From NCBI RefSeq assembly GCF_002286785.1, contig NZ_MUJY01000188.1:1-36574 (forward strand): DNA of 36,574 bases, in the 5' to 3' direction. This DNA comes from Pseudomonas sp. PIC25 (GTDB lineage: Bacteria; Pseudomonadota; Gammaproteobacteria; Pseudomonadales; Pseudomonadaceae). Below are positions 1 to 9,962 of the stretch, in pieces. The position numbers and the translations under genes were made by a program. The first letter of the stretch is position 1, and every line of letters begins with the position of its first letter. The notes under the pieces were generated by a model that was not told where the DNA came from, made no database searches, and worked only from the letters and a program-made list of their open reading frames with translations.

Positions 1-134
1 CGTCATATTCCTGTAGCCCGGATTAGCCTTGGCGCAATCCGGGGAAGGTGGCCTGGTGGGCACCGGGTTGGTCCGGTTCGCCAGCAAGCTGGCTCCTACA
101 TGCATGTGCGAGTTCGGACCTTCCCGGCCTTTCC
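1..134. repeat. REP-like intergenic repeats
   Basis: No gene is visible before the malM stop. The stretch carries two pieces of Pseudomonas-type dispersed repeat: a GTAGCCCGGATT...GCAATCCGGG hairpin near 13-43 and a TTCGCCAGCAAGCTGGCTCCTAC unit near 77-99. The same two units in the same order recur near 36140-36220 at the other end of the window. The function is unknown; such hairpins often sit at 3' ends of transcripts. Confidence 0.6.
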
Positions 135-1070
135 TCACTTCACCCTGATCCGCTCCAGCAGATATGGCCGGGCGCTGTCGTCGCCGGCGCGGGTGGCTTC
201 GTCGGCCAGGCGCAGGGCGCGGTCCAGGTCCTGGGTGGCGAGGGCGGCGTCGATGGCCTGGCGGTAGTAGGCGCGGGTTTCCGGCAGTACCGCGGGTTCC
301 GGCAGGGAGGGGACGCGGTTGCCCATTTCCATGCCGACGCTGCGCGGCGGCACATAGGTGTTGGCCTGCTGGCCGGCGAGGCGGTCTTCGATCAGGACCA
401 TTTTGATCACCCCCGCCGGAGAATGCTGGGCCACCGGGTCGGGGATGTTCGGCGGTTGGTTGCCGAGTGCCTTGGCGAAGCTCTTGGCCGGGTGTTCCAA
501 GGTGGTCTGCCCGGCCAGGTCCTGTTCGGCGGTGTAGAGGATCAGGTAGCGCTCGTTGCCGGGGTTGTCGCGGTACAGCCGGTCGATGCGCAGGCGGACG
601 TCGAGGCTGTCGCCTTTCAGGCCGGCGGCGGGTTGGTAGACGAAGTCCTCGCGGCCGAGCAGGCGGGTCACGCGGAAGTGGCTGTCGAGCAGCATGGCAC
701 TGGGGGCCAGCACCGTCTTGCCGGCTTCGCTGTACAGGCGGATCTCGAAGGAGCGGCTGTCCAGCGGCAGTTCGAAGGCGCGGAAGAAGCTCTTGCCGCT
801 GTCGAACTGGAACGCCGGGGCACTGCGGTCGATCACCACGTTGCCGGAGAAATCGACCGGCAGCGGCGTATAGGGCAGGTCGCGCAGGCTGGTGCAACAG
901 ACTTGGGCGGCGGCCAGGTCGTGCAGGGCTTCGTTGCGCGACACTGCCAGGGGTTCGGCGGTGCGGGTGAGGACGTCGGCGCGGCGCAGCGGCTCGTTGC
1001 AGCCGGCGAGCAGCAGGCCGCAGAGGCCGGCGCCCAGGGTGATCCGTGTGAGTGTTCTGAGTCGGCTCAT
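135..1070 (-). CDS. malM: Maltose operon periplasmic lipoprotein MalM
   Basis: A 311-residue protein resembling MalM of the enteric lamB-malM operon, whose exact role is still unclear. The N-terminus is a lipoprotein signal: a charged start, a hydrophobic stretch and the lipobox LLAGC with the lipidated cysteine at about residue 24, so the product should be membrane-anchored and face the periplasm. A proline-rich section (NQPPNIPDPVAQHSP) lies past the middle. The gene follows lamB on the same strand after a 95-bp gap holding a hairpin terminator, so its expression probably depends on read-through from the MalT-controlled lamB promoter. The ribosome site before the ATG is weak (GAG only). Family assignment rests on length, lipobox and position after lamB, and on similarity of the central beta-rich region from memory. 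Confidence 0.8.
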   Translation of the reverse strand: MSRLRTLTRITLGAGLCGLLLAGCNEPLRRADVLTRTAEPLAVSRNEALHDLAAAQVCCTSLRDLPYTPLPVDFSGNVVIDRSAPAFQFDSGKSFFRAFELPLDSRSFEIRLYSEAGKTVLAPSAMLLDSHFRVTRLLGREDFVYQPAAGLKGDSLDVRLRIDRLYRDNPGNERYLILYTAEQDLAGQTTLEHPAKSFAKALGNQPPNIPDPVAQHSPAGVIKMVLIEDRLAGQQANTYVPPRSVGMEMGNRVPSLPEPAVLPETRAYYRQAIDAALATQDLDRALRLADEATRAGDDSARPYLLERIRVK

Positions 1071-1093
1071 GGTGTTCTCGTCGGGTTCGCGAG

Positions 1094-1122
1094 GAAAAAT
1101 CCCCGGCCGCGAACGGCCGGGG
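1094..1122 (-). terminator. Intercistronic terminator/attenuator between lamB and malM
   Basis: The arms CCCCGGCCG (1101-1109) and CGGCCGGGG (1114-1122) form a perfect 9-bp stem with a 4-base loop. Read on the minus strand it is followed by ATTTTT. It lies downstream of lamB and upstream of malM, so it should reduce, but perhaps not abolish, malM transcription relative to the abundant porin. Confidence 0.75.
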
Positions 1123-1165
1123 CAAACCGCTTGGAGCAGCGTGGGGTGAAATCAGTGCGTGCCGG

Positions 1166-2677
<1,512 letters not shown>

Positions 2678-2712
2678 CTACGCCTGGCCACTACGCCGGC
2701 GAAAAATGCCTC

Positions 2713-2748
2713 GGGGAGGTTGGGCGGTGCGGCCGGCGCGTGCAGCCT
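2713..2748 (+). promoter_or_regulatory. Probable MalT box and -10 of the amylase gene
   Basis: GGGGAGGTTG at 2713-2722 differs by one base from the GGGGAGGATG box. Twenty bases further, CAGCCT (2743-2748) has A at position 2 and T at position 6, the same layout as the other mal promoters here. It lies about 100 bp before the amylase start. A separate short palindrome GGGAGAGGTCTCCC (2793-2806) lies further down in the leader; its role is unknown. Confidence 0.5.
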
Positions 2749-2850
2749 GGATTGGCCGGTCGCCGAGAACCGGCGGCCTGCCCGCCATCCGGGGGAGAGG
2801 TCTCCCGCAGTCGGATGCTCACCCAACAAGTACAAGAAGGGAGCTTTACG

Positions 2851-4509
2851 ATGAGTCGTTATCTACGCGCAGCTTGCCTGGCCGCGGCAGTATCGCCGTG
2901 GTTGCTGATGAATTCCCACGCCCTGGCCGATACCGCCGGCAAGAGTCCCGCCGGGGTGCGTTACCACGGCGGGGACGAAATCATCCTCCAGGGGTTCCAC
3001 TGGAACGTGGTCCGCGAGGCGCCGAACAACTGGTACAACATCCTCCGCGACATGGCACCGACCATCGCCGCGGACGGTTTCAGCGCCATCTGGATGCCGG
3101 TGCCCTGGCGCGACTTCTCCAGTTGGAGCGATGCCTCCAACGGCACCTCCGGCGGTGGCGAGGGTTATTTCTGGCACGACTTCAACAAGAACGGCCGCTA
3201 CGGCAGCGACAGCCAGCTCAAGCAGGCCGCCGCTGCGCTCAACACGGCGCAGGTCAAGGTGCTCTACGATCTGGTGCCCAACCACATGAACCGCGGCTAC
3301 CCGGACAAGGAAATCAACCTGCCTGCCGGCCAGGGACTGTGGCGCAACGACTGCGCCGACCCCGGCAACTACCCCAACGACTGCGACGACGGCGATCGCT
3401 TCATGGGTGGCGATGCCGATCTCAATACCGGTCATGCGCAGAACTTCGCCATGTTTCGCGACGAGTTCGCCAACCTGCGCGGTAACTACGGTGCCGGCGG
3501 TTTCCGCTTCGACTTCGTGCGCGGCTACGCGCCGGAGCGGGTGGATAGTTGGATGAGCGCAACGCATGACGATGCCTTCTGCGTCGGCGAACTGTGGAAG
3601 GCGCCGGGCGAATACCCAAGCTGGGACTGGCGCAATACCGCCAGTTGGCAACAGGTGATCAAGGACTGGTCGGATCGCGCCAAGTGCCCGGTGTTCGACT
3701 TCGCCCTCAAGGAACGCATGCAGAACGGCAGCATCGCCGACTGGCGCAACGGCTTGAACGGCAACCCCGACGCGCGCTGGCGCGAGGTGGCGGTGACCTT
3801 TGTCGACAACCACGACACCGGCTATTCGCCGGGGCAGAACGGCGGGCAGCATCACTGGCCGCTGCGCGACGACCTGATCCGCAAGGCATACGCCTATACC
3901 TTGTCCAGCCCCGGTACCCCGGTGGTCTATTGGCCGCACATGTATGACTGGGGTTACGGCGACCTGATCCGCCAGTTGATCCAGATCCGTCGTGGCGCGG
4001 GCGTGAGGGCCGATTCGGCGATCCAGTTCCACACCAGCTATTCCGGGCTGGTGGCGACGGTGACCGGCACGAGCAAGACCCTGGTGATCGCCCTCGACTC
4101 CAACCTGAGCGATCCGAGTCAAGTGGCCAGCGGCACGTTCTCGTCGGCGCTCAACCAGAGCAACGGCCAGATCCGCATCTGGACCAGCGGAACCAGCACG
4201 GGTGGCGGTAACCTGGTGAGCGTCAATTTCCGCTGCGACAACGGCGTGACCCAGCCGGGCGACAGCGTCTATGCGGTGGGTAGCGCCGCCCAGCTCGGCA
4301 ACTGGAGTCCGGCCGGCGCGGTACGCCTGACCGATGTCAGCGCCTACCCGACCTGGAAGGGCGCCATCAGCCTGCCGGCGCAACAGGCCGTCGAGTGGAA
4401 GTGCATCATCCGCAGCGAGAGCGACCCGAGTCTGGTGAAGAGCTGGGAGCCGGGGGCGAACAATTCGGTGGTGACAGCGGAGGGGGTGAACACGGTGGGG
4501 AGCTTCTGA
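2851..4509 (+). CDS. amyP: Maltotetraose-forming exo-amylase (GH13, CBM20), EC 3.2.1.60
   Basis: A 552-residue secreted amylase very like the G4-forming amylase of P. stutzeri (for example GGDEIILQGFHWNVVREAPN, DDGDRFMGGDADLNTGH, FVDNHDTGYSPGQNGGQHHW), which releases maltotetraose from starch chain ends. Residues 1-26 are a signal peptide (SHALA before DTAGK). The catalytic triad is visible: Asp221 in FRFDFVR, Glu247 in CVGELWK and Asp322 in VDNHDTG. After a Gly/Ser/Thr linker near residue 450, the last ~100 residues (VSVNFRCDNGV...GNWSP...WKCII) are a CBM20 starch-binding domain. The ATG at 2851 was chosen because it opens into the signal peptide and is preceded by AAGGGAG; the longer in-frame reading has no such features. 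The gene is divergent from lamB, through which its product should enter. Confidence 0.95.
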   Translation: MSRYLRAACLAAAVSPWLLMNSHALADTAGKSPAGVRYHGGDEIILQGFHWNVVREAPNNWYNILRDMAPTIAADGFSAIWMPVPWRDFSSWSDASNGTSGGGEGYFWHDFNKNGRYGSDSQLKQAAAALNTAQVKVLYDLVPNHMNRGYPDKEINLPAGQGLWRNDCADPGNYPNDCDDGDRFMGGDADLNTGHAQNFAMFRDEFANLRGNYGAGGFRFDFVRGYAPERVDSWMSATHDDAFCVGELWKAPGEYPSWDWRNTASWQQVIKDWSDRAKCPVFDFALKERMQNGSIADWRNGLNGNPDARWREVAVTFVDNHDTGYSPGQNGGQHHWPLRDDLIRKAYAYTLSSPGTPVVYWPHMYDWGYGDLIRQLIQIRRGAGVRADSAIQFHTSYSGLVATVTGTSKTLVIALDSNLSDPSQVASGTFSSALNQSNGQIRIWTSGTSTGGGNLVSVNFRCDNGVTQPGDSVYAVGSAAQLGNWSPAGAVRLTDVSAYPTWKGAISLPAQQAVEWKCIIRSESDPSLVKSWEPGANNSVVTAEGVNTVGSF

Positions 4510-4683
4510 ATGTCGCCGCGTTCGTAGCCCGGACAAGCCTGGGCGCAGTCCGGGAGCCCATCCCGGATTGCGCCGGGGCTTTCCAGGCTCCACCGTTTCG
4601 TGGGATGGGCCCGGACGGTGGGAGCGGATTCATCCGCGAATCCGTCTTCCAGCCCATCGCGAATGAATTCGCTCCCACACCAA
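4510..4683. repeat. REP hairpins between convergent genes
   Basis: The gap between the amylase stop and the stop of the convergent kinase-like gene holds two dispersed repeats. One is GTAGCCCGGACAAGCCTGGG...CGGATTGCGCCGGGG near 4526-4577. The other is a GGGAGCGGATTCATCCGCG / GCGAATGAATTCGCTCCC pair near 4620-4677. They form stems and could act as bidirectional 3'-end structures; no T-tract terminator was seen. Confidence 0.6.
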
Positions 4684-5766
4684 TCACACCTGCCAGGCTT
4701 CGGCCTGGTTCCTCGCTTCCCGTAGTTCACTCAGTAATGCTTCCGCTGTCGGTTCGCCGTCTTCCAATACAAAGGCGTCGAGGCGGCGCAGGTCGGCGTA
4801 GTGGCGATGCACGGCCTGTTCCAGCCAGTCGATGCGCGCCAGGGTCAAGGGTGTGCAGGTCTGCCCGCCGAGGTCGTCGGCCAGGTCGATGCGGTGGGAG
4901 CGCCAGGCTTCGGCCAGGTAGAGGCCGTCGAGACCGTTGCCCAGCGCGCTCTGCCAGCGGTCGATGATGCCGCTCAGCCAGTCGTTGACCGTGGCGTTGG
5001 CGCCGCGCCCGAGCAGGTCGTGGCGCAGGTGCCGGTAGCAGTCCAGGGCGATGCTTTTCTCCAGGCGGAAGGCCTCCAGCGCTTCGGTTTCGCTGCGTTG
5101 TTCCAGGCCCAGCAGCCAGGCGAAGTAGTTGCGCGTCTCGAAGCGTTCGGCCGCGTGCATCTGTGGGGTGGCGGTGCCGTTGCTGTTGAACCCGGTCAGC
5201 GGGTCGAAGCGGTACATGTAGCCGAAGTCGAACAGGCGGAGGTGGCCGTCGTCGAGCAGGTTGCCGGGGCACAGGTCCCACTCGAACAGGCCGTTGGTCA
5301 CCAGGACGCGCAGGGCGTCGAACAGTTCCAGCAGGCGTCGCTCATCCCATGCACGGACCTGCTCGCCGTCGATCCACGGCGAGAGAATGATGCCCTGGCG
5401 AAAGCTGGCGTAGCAGGTGTCCACCACCGCCGACAGGGCTTCGGCCATGCCCGGTCGGGCCTTGAGCGCCTGTAGGTCGGCGCGGCGCTGGACTTCGTTG
5501 AGGAAGCTGGTCTGGCCATCGACGTTCTGTACCAGGCAACGTTCGCGGGCGCGCTTGAGCGTCCAATGCCGGCCGTCGGCTTCGATGCGGTAGACGTGGG
5601 CGGTGAGGCCACCGGGGAAGCGCTGGCGGACATAGGGTTCGCCGCCGTCGGTAGCGGCCAGGCGTTCGGTCGGCAGCGGGCAATCCTCGGCCCGTCCGAC
5701 GATGAGTTCCGCGCCGCTGGCAACGAAGGCGAGCTGGGCTTGGTGGCGTTGTTGTTCCGGGGTCAT
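4684..5766 (-). CDS. Uncharacterised kinase-fold protein in the mal cluster
   Basis: A 360-residue protein that I do not recognise as a named family, but it shows the ordered landmarks of the protein-kinase/phosphotransferase fold: Lys71 in WTLKRAR, Glu91 in FLNEVQ, a hinge-like SPWIDGEQV (129-137), the catalytic-loop pattern DLCPGN (Asp164 to Asn169, as in DLKPEN) and DFG (180-182). The usual histidine before the catalytic Asp is replaced (EWD). No signal peptide or membrane segment is seen, so it should be cytoplasmic. A good AGGAG ribosome site precedes the ATG. It lies convergent with the amylase and divergent from malE, sharing the malE upstream region. Its target could be a sugar, a small metabolite or a protein; a maltokinase role is only a guess, because it is shorter than known maltokinases and shows no other resemblance that I can see. 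Confidence 0.75.
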   Translation of the reverse strand: MTPEQQRHQAQLAFVASGAELIVGRAEDCPLPTERLAATDGGEPYVRQRFPGGLTAHVYRIEADGRHWTLKRARERCLVQNVDGQTSFLNEVQRRADLQALKARPGMAEALSAVVDTCYASFRQGIILSPWIDGEQVRAWDERRLLELFDALRVLVTNGLFEWDLCPGNLLDDGHLRLFDFGYMYRFDPLTGFNSNGTATPQMHAAERFETRNYFAWLLGLEQRSETEALEAFRLEKSIALDCYRHLRHDLLGRGANATVNDWLSGIIDRWQSALGNGLDGLYLAEAWRSHRIDLADDLGGQTCTPLTLARIDWLEQAVHRHYADLRRLDAFVLEDGEPTAEALLSELREARNQAEAWQV

Positions 5767-5952
5767 GGGGGCTCCTGGGAGAGGGGCGGCGTTCTTGTGG
5801 GAGCGAGGGAATTTGTGTCGCCTGGCTGCGTCTCAGGCATTACAGCCGGACGACGTGGAATGTGACAGGCCGAGACGGGGCCGGGCCGCTTCGCATCGTT
5901 CGGCGCGGGCTGGCAGACTACGCCCCGCTTCTACGCCCCCCGAGGCTGAGAG

Positions 5953-5988
5953 GGGGAGGATGCGGCGCGGACGCGTCTGGCCGACCAT
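5953..5988 (+). promoter_or_regulatory. MalT box and putative -10 of malEFG
   Basis: GGGGAGGATG at 5953-5962 is the best match in the window to the MalT box. Twenty bases later GACCAT (5983-5988) is a weak -10 with the conserved A and T positions. This places the box near -38 relative to the start point, as expected for an activator touching sigma-70 polymerase. The malE ATG is about 98 bp downstream. The rest of the 5767-6060 gap shows no gene and a partial REP unit near 5796. Confidence 0.7.
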
Positions 5989-6060
5989 GCAGGGACTGCG
6001 AGAGCGCTTCGGCGCGCAGTGCTGTGGATCAACAATAAGAAGCCACGAGGACAAGCATCA

Positions 6061-7248
6061 ATGAACAAGAAACTGCTCGGTGCGGCCGCCATCGGCCTGG
6101 CCGCCACGCTGAACCTGCCGCTGCCGGCCCAGGCGGCCATCGAGGAAGGCAAGCTGGTGGTCTGGATCAACGGCGACAAGGGCTACAAGGGCCTGGCCAA
6201 GGTCGGCGAGAAGTTCACCGCCGATACCGGTATTCCGGTGGAGGTCGCCCACCCCGACGCCGCCACCGATAAGTTCCAGCAAGCCGCCGCCACCGGCAAC
6301 GGGCCGGACATCTTCATCTGGGCCCACGACCGTCTCGGCGAATGGGCGCAAAGCGGATTGATCGCCGCGGTCGAACCCAGCGCCAGGATCAAGCAGGAAA
6401 CCGCCGAGTTCGCCTGGAGCGCGGTGAGCTACAAGGGCAAGCTGTGGGGCTATCCGATCGCCGTCGAGGCGCCGGCGCTGATCTACAACAAGGCCCTGGT
6501 GAAAACTCCGCCAAGCACCTTCGAGGACGTCTTCGCCCTCAACAAGGAGCTGGCCAAGAACGGCAAGCGCGCCATCCTCTGGGACTACACCAACACCTAT
6601 TTCACCTGGCCGATGCTGGCGGCCAATGGCGCTTATGCCTTCCGCGACACGGAAAACGGCTACGACGTCAGCCAGACCGGGGTCAACACGCCCGGTGCCA
6701 AGCAGGGGGCGGAAGTCCTCAAGCGTCTGATCGACGAGGGCGTGATGCCGCGAGGTGCCGACTACAGCGCGGCCGAGGCGGCTTTCAACAAGGGCGAGAC
6801 AGCGATGTTCATCAGCGGTCCCTGGGCTTGGTCGAACATCCGCAAGAGCGGCATCGACTTCGGTGTGGCGCCGATCCCATCGGTGGGCGGTGCGCCCAGC
6901 CGGCCGTTCTCCGGTGTGATGGCGGCGACGCTGAACGCGGCCAGTCCGAACCATGCCCTGGCCGTGGAGTTCCTCGAGAACTACCTGCTGCAGGTCGAGG
7001 GGCTGAAGACGGTGAACGCCGACGTGCCGCTCGGCGCCGTGGTGAACAAGGCCTACATGGCCGAACTGGCTGACGACCCGCTGATCAAGGCCACCTTCGA
7101 CAGTGCCCAGCAGGGCCAGCCGATGCCCAACGTGCCGGAGATGGGGGCGTTCTGGTCGTCCATGGAGCCGGCCCTGGGCAACATCACCGCGGGCCGCCAG
7201 TCGGTGGATGACGCCCTGAACGACGCTGCCAAGCGTATCGCCAAGTGA
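6061..7248 (+). CDS. malE: Maltose/maltodextrin-binding protein MalE
   Basis: A 395-residue periplasmic receptor for maltodextrins that delivers substrate to MalFGK2. The signal peptide is residues 1-25 (LPAQA), and the mature start [20 protein letters not shown] is nearly the enteric MalE N-terminus. Other family blocks are [42 protein letters not shown] and [13 protein letters not shown], which carry the sugar-contacting aromatic and acidic residues. The ATG at 6061 has a GAGGA site 10 bases upstream; an in-frame start at 6019 would bury the signal peptide. It is the first gene of malE-malF-malG, 100 bp after a MalT box. The stop lies against malF. Confidence 0.96.
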   Translation: MNKKLLGAAAIGLAATLNLPLPAQAAIEEGKLVVWINGDKGYKGLAKVGEKFTADTGIPVEVAHPDAATDKFQQAAATGNGPDIFIWAHDRLGEWAQSGLIAAVEPSARIKQETAEFAWSAVSYKGKLWGYPIAVEAPALIYNKALVKTPPSTFEDVFALNKELAKNGKRAILWDYTNTYFTWPMLAANGAYAFRDTENGYDVSQTGVNTPGAKQGAEVLKRLIDEGVMPRGADYSAAEAAFNKGETAMFISGPWAWSNIRKSGIDFGVAPIPSVGGAPSRPFSGVMAATLNAASPNHALAVEFLENYLLQVEGLKTVNADVPLGAVVNKAYMAELADDPLIKATFDSAQQGQPMPNVPEMGAFWSSMEPALGNITAGRQSVDDALNDAAKRIAK

Positions 7249-7304
7249 ATCCAGCGGCGGCGGCCCCCGGGTCGCCTGCCGCGCGCCATGAGGCTATAAA
7301 CAAG

Positions 7305-8867
7305 ATGTCCGTTGTGAATGCCCCTGCCGGAGTGGCCGGCCCCGTCATGAGCGAATCGCTGCGCTATCCCTCGTTTCGCAAGATGCTGCATTGGAGCCTC
7401 TGGCTGCTGTTCAATGCGCTGGCGCTGTACCTGGTGGTCGCTCTCTATGCCCAGCGGCAGATCGCCTTCGCCCTGCTCGGGCTGGTGGTGACGGGGATCG
7501 CCAGCTACGTGTTCATCAGCCGCCGCACCTATGCGTACCGCTACATTTATCCGTCGCTGGCGGGGATGCTGACCTTCGTCATCTTTCCGTTGCTGTACAC
7601 GGTGGGTATCGGCTTCACCAACTACAGCGGCACCAACCTGCTGAGCTTCGAACAGGCCCAGCGTTACCTGCTTGGCCAGACCTACGTCGCCGGCGACCGC
7701 TATCCCTTCAGCCTGCACGACAGCGAGGACGGCCCGCGCCTGCGTATCGACCTCGGTGCCCAGGGCGTGCTGGTGTCGCCGCCGCTGGAAGGCGAGCCGG
7801 TGCAGGGCGAGCCGCTCGGCTTGCAGCCGGAGAGCGAGGTATCGCTCGACGAACCGCTGCCGCTGCGCGACGTGATCAAGCGCCGTGCCGAGCTGGAACG
7901 CTGGGTATTGCGCAGCCCGGAAGGCGAGCTGTTGCGCCTCTACGGCCTGCGCGAGATGGCCGAGGCCCGGCCGCAGTACCGCCTGCTGGACAATGGCGAC
8001 CTGCTCGACAACCGCAGCGGCGAGCGGCTGGTCGCCAACCATGAGATTGGCTTCTACGTGGATGCCGAGGGGCACAAGGTGGCGCCCGGCTTCACCGTCT
8101 ACACCGGCCTGAGCAACTTCGCCCGGGTGCTCGCCGACCCGGACATCCGCCAGAACTTCCTGCAGATATTCGCCTGGACCGTGGCCTTCGCCGGGCTCAC
8201 CGTGCTCTTCACCCTGGTGGTCGGCCTCACCCTGGCCAGCCTGCTGCAATGGGAGCTGGTGCGCGGCAAGCCGTTCTACCGGCTGATGCTGATCCTGCCG
8301 TATGCGGTACCGGCGTTCATTTCCATCCTGGTGTTCAAGGGCTTGTTCAACCAGAACTTTGGCGAGATCAACCTGCTGTTGAACGGCCTGTTCGGCATCC
8401 GTCCCGACTGGTTCAGCGACCCGACCCTGGCGCGCTGCATGATCCTGATCGTCAATACCTGGCTCGGCTATCCGTACATCCTGCTGCTGTGCATGGGGCT
8501 GTTGCAGGCGATCCCGCGCGACCTCTACGAGGCTTCGGCGCTGGATGGGGCCGGACCGCTGGATAACCTGCTGCGCATCACCCTGCCGCTGCTGATCAAG
8601 CCGCTGGCGCCGCTGCTGATCGCCAGCTTCGCCTTCAACTTCAACAACTTCGTGCTGATCACGCTGCTCACCCGCGGCGGGCCGGACATCATCGGCGCCA
8701 CCACGCCGGCTGGCACCACCGACCTGCTGGTCAGCTACACCTATCGCATCGCCTTCCAGGATTCCGGGCAGAACTTCGCCCTGGCCGCCGCCATCGCCAC
8801 CCTGATCTTCATCCTGGTGGGGGCGATGGCCTGGCTGAACCTGAAGCTCACGAAAGTGAAGGTCTGA
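7305..8867 (+). CDS. malF: Maltodextrin ABC transporter permease MalF
   Basis: A 520-residue inner-membrane permease (enteric MalF is 514). It has membrane segments near the N-terminus (LLFNALALYLVVALY, IAFALLGLVVTGIASYVFI and the next hydrophobic stretch), then a large periplasmic loop of about 200 residues typical of MalF, then a C-terminal membrane domain. The coupling EAA loop that docks on MalK is visible as YEASALDGAGPLDNLLRITLP. The ATG at 7305 was chosen (TGAGG about 12 bases upstream). A GTG at 7245 overlapping the malE stop gives 20 more residues ([20 protein letters not shown]) but lacks a ribosome site; it remains possible through translational coupling. It is the second gene of malEFG. 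Confidence 0.94.
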   Translation: MSVVNAPAGVAGPVMSESLRYPSFRKMLHWSLWLLFNALALYLVVALYAQRQIAFALLGLVVTGIASYVFISRRTYAYRYIYPSLAGMLTFVIFPLLYTVGIGFTNYSGTNLLSFEQAQRYLLGQTYVAGDRYPFSLHDSEDGPRLRIDLGAQGVLVSPPLEGEPVQGEPLGLQPESEVSLDEPLPLRDVIKRRAELERWVLRSPEGELLRLYGLREMAEARPQYRLLDNGDLLDNRSGERLVANHEIGFYVDAEGHKVAPGFTVYTGLSNFARVLADPDIRQNFLQIFAWTVAFAGLTVLFTLVVGLTLASLLQWELVRGKPFYRLMLILPYAVPAFISILVFKGLFNQNFGEINLLLNGLFGIRPDWFSDPTLARCMILIVNTWLGYPYILLLCMGLLQAIPRDLYEASALDGAGPLDNLLRITLPLLIKPLAPLLIASFAFNFNNFVLITLLTRGGPDIIGATTPAGTTDLLVSYTYRIAFQDSGQNFALAAAIATLIFILVGAMAWLNLKLTKVKV

Positions 8868-8888
8868 GACTTTTTCGAGGAAACACCG

Positions 8889-9779
8889 ATGGCCATGGTG
8901 CAACCCAAGTCCGCGAAATACCGCCTCTGGCTGACCCACCTGGGGTTGCTGGCGGCGATCGCGGTGATCCTGTTCCCGCTGTTGATGGTGGTGTCGATCT
9001 CGTTCCGCGAGGGCAACTTCGCCACCGGCAGCCTGTTCCCCGACAGCCCGACCCTGGAGCACTGGTCGCTGGCCCTGGGCATCCCCTATACCCAGGCCGA
9101 CGGCCAGGTGATGAACCCGCCGTTCCCGGTGCTCACCTGGCTGTGGAACTCGGTGAAGATCGCACTGATCAGCTCGGCGTTGATCCTGCTGCTGTCCACC
9201 ACCAGCGCCTACGCCTTCGCCCGCCTGCACTTCGCCGGCAAGGGCACGATCCTCAAGGGCATGCTGATTTTCCAGATGTTCCCGCCGGTGCTATCGCTGG
9301 TGGCGATCTATGCGTTGTTCGACCAACTCGGCAAGCACATCGGCTGGCTCGGGGTGAACAGCCATGGCGCGGTGATCGTCGCCTCGCTGGGCGGCATGGC
9401 CCTGCATATCTGGACCATCAAGGGTTATTTCGAAAGCATCGACCGCTCGCTGGAGGAGGCCGCCATCGTCGATGGCGCCACCACCTGGCAGGCGTTCTTC
9501 CACATCCTCCTGCCGATGAGCGTGCCGATCCTCGCCGTGGTGTTCATCCTCGCCTTCATCACCACCATCACCGAATACCCCATGGCCTCGGTGCTGCTGA
9601 TGGACGTGGACAAGCTGACCCTTTCGGTGGGCGCGCAGCAGTATCTCTACGACCAGAACTACCTGTGGGGCGACTTCGCCGCCGCGGCGGTGCTCTCGGG
9701 CCTGCCGATCACCCTGGTGTTCCTGTACTGCCAGAAGTGGATCGTCGGCGGCCTGACCGCCGGCGGGGTGAAGGGGTAA
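8889..9779 (+). CDS. malG: Maltodextrin ABC transporter permease MalG
   Basis: A 296-residue inner-membrane permease, the same length as enteric MalG. It has six hydrophobic segments and the EAA coupling loop [21 protein letters not shown] that contacts MalK. The C-terminal tail [14 protein letters not shown] is the typical MalG ending that reaches into the MalK dimer. A clear GAGGAAA ribosome site lies 21 bases after the malF stop. It pairs with MalF to form the channel; the ATPase MalK is encoded 8 kb away, after the glucosidase. Confidence 0.96.
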   Translation: MAMVQPKSAKYRLWLTHLGLLAAIAVILFPLLMVVSISFREGNFATGSLFPDSPTLEHWSLALGIPYTQADGQVMNPPFPVLTWLWNSVKIALISSALILLLSTTSAYAFARLHFAGKGTILKGMLIFQMFPPVLSLVAIYALFDQLGKHIGWLGVNSHGAVIVASLGGMALHIWTIKGYFESIDRSLEEAAIVDGATTWQAFFHILLPMSVPILAVVFILAFITTITEYPMASVLLMDVDKLTLSVGAQQYLYDQNYLWGDFAAAAVLSGLPITLVFLYCQKWIVGGLTAGGVKG

Positions 9780-9800
9780 GGTGGTCTCGGATCACCTGTA

Positions 9801-9857
9801 CCTGTAGGAGCGAGCTTGCTCGCGAAGCTTTTCGCCAGCAGCGCTGGCTCCTACAGG
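9801..9857. repeat. REP/BIME hairpin after malG
   Basis: The arms CCTGTAGGAGC (9801-9811) and GCTCCTACAGG (9847-9857) enclose the common Pseudomonas repeat GCGAGCTTGCTCGCGAA and a second half GCCAGCAGCGCTGGC. It sits between malG and malT and could protect or end the malEFG transcript. A similar unit lies at 36354-36420. Confidence 0.75.
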
Positions 9858-9962
9858 GTGTTGGGCTGAAGGCTTACGTGGGGGGCAGTGGTGGGCGTGT
9901 CTACCACCGCCTGTCGTATGCTTCGCCCTTGCCCGGATAACCACAACGAACGGGAGAGTTCC

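Noticed and set aside
2863-4593. Long minus-strand frame (576 codons) opposite the amylase
   Set aside because: Antisense shadow of a gene identified with certainty from its catalytic residues.
4684-5766. Assignment of the kinase-fold gene as maltokinase
   Set aside because: The protein is about 100 residues shorter than known maltokinases and shares only generic kinase motifs; position alone is not enough.
7053-9230. Long minus-strand frame (725 codons) opposite malF and malG
   Set aside because: Gln/His/Arg-rich shadow with no motif; malF and malG are unambiguous on the other strand.
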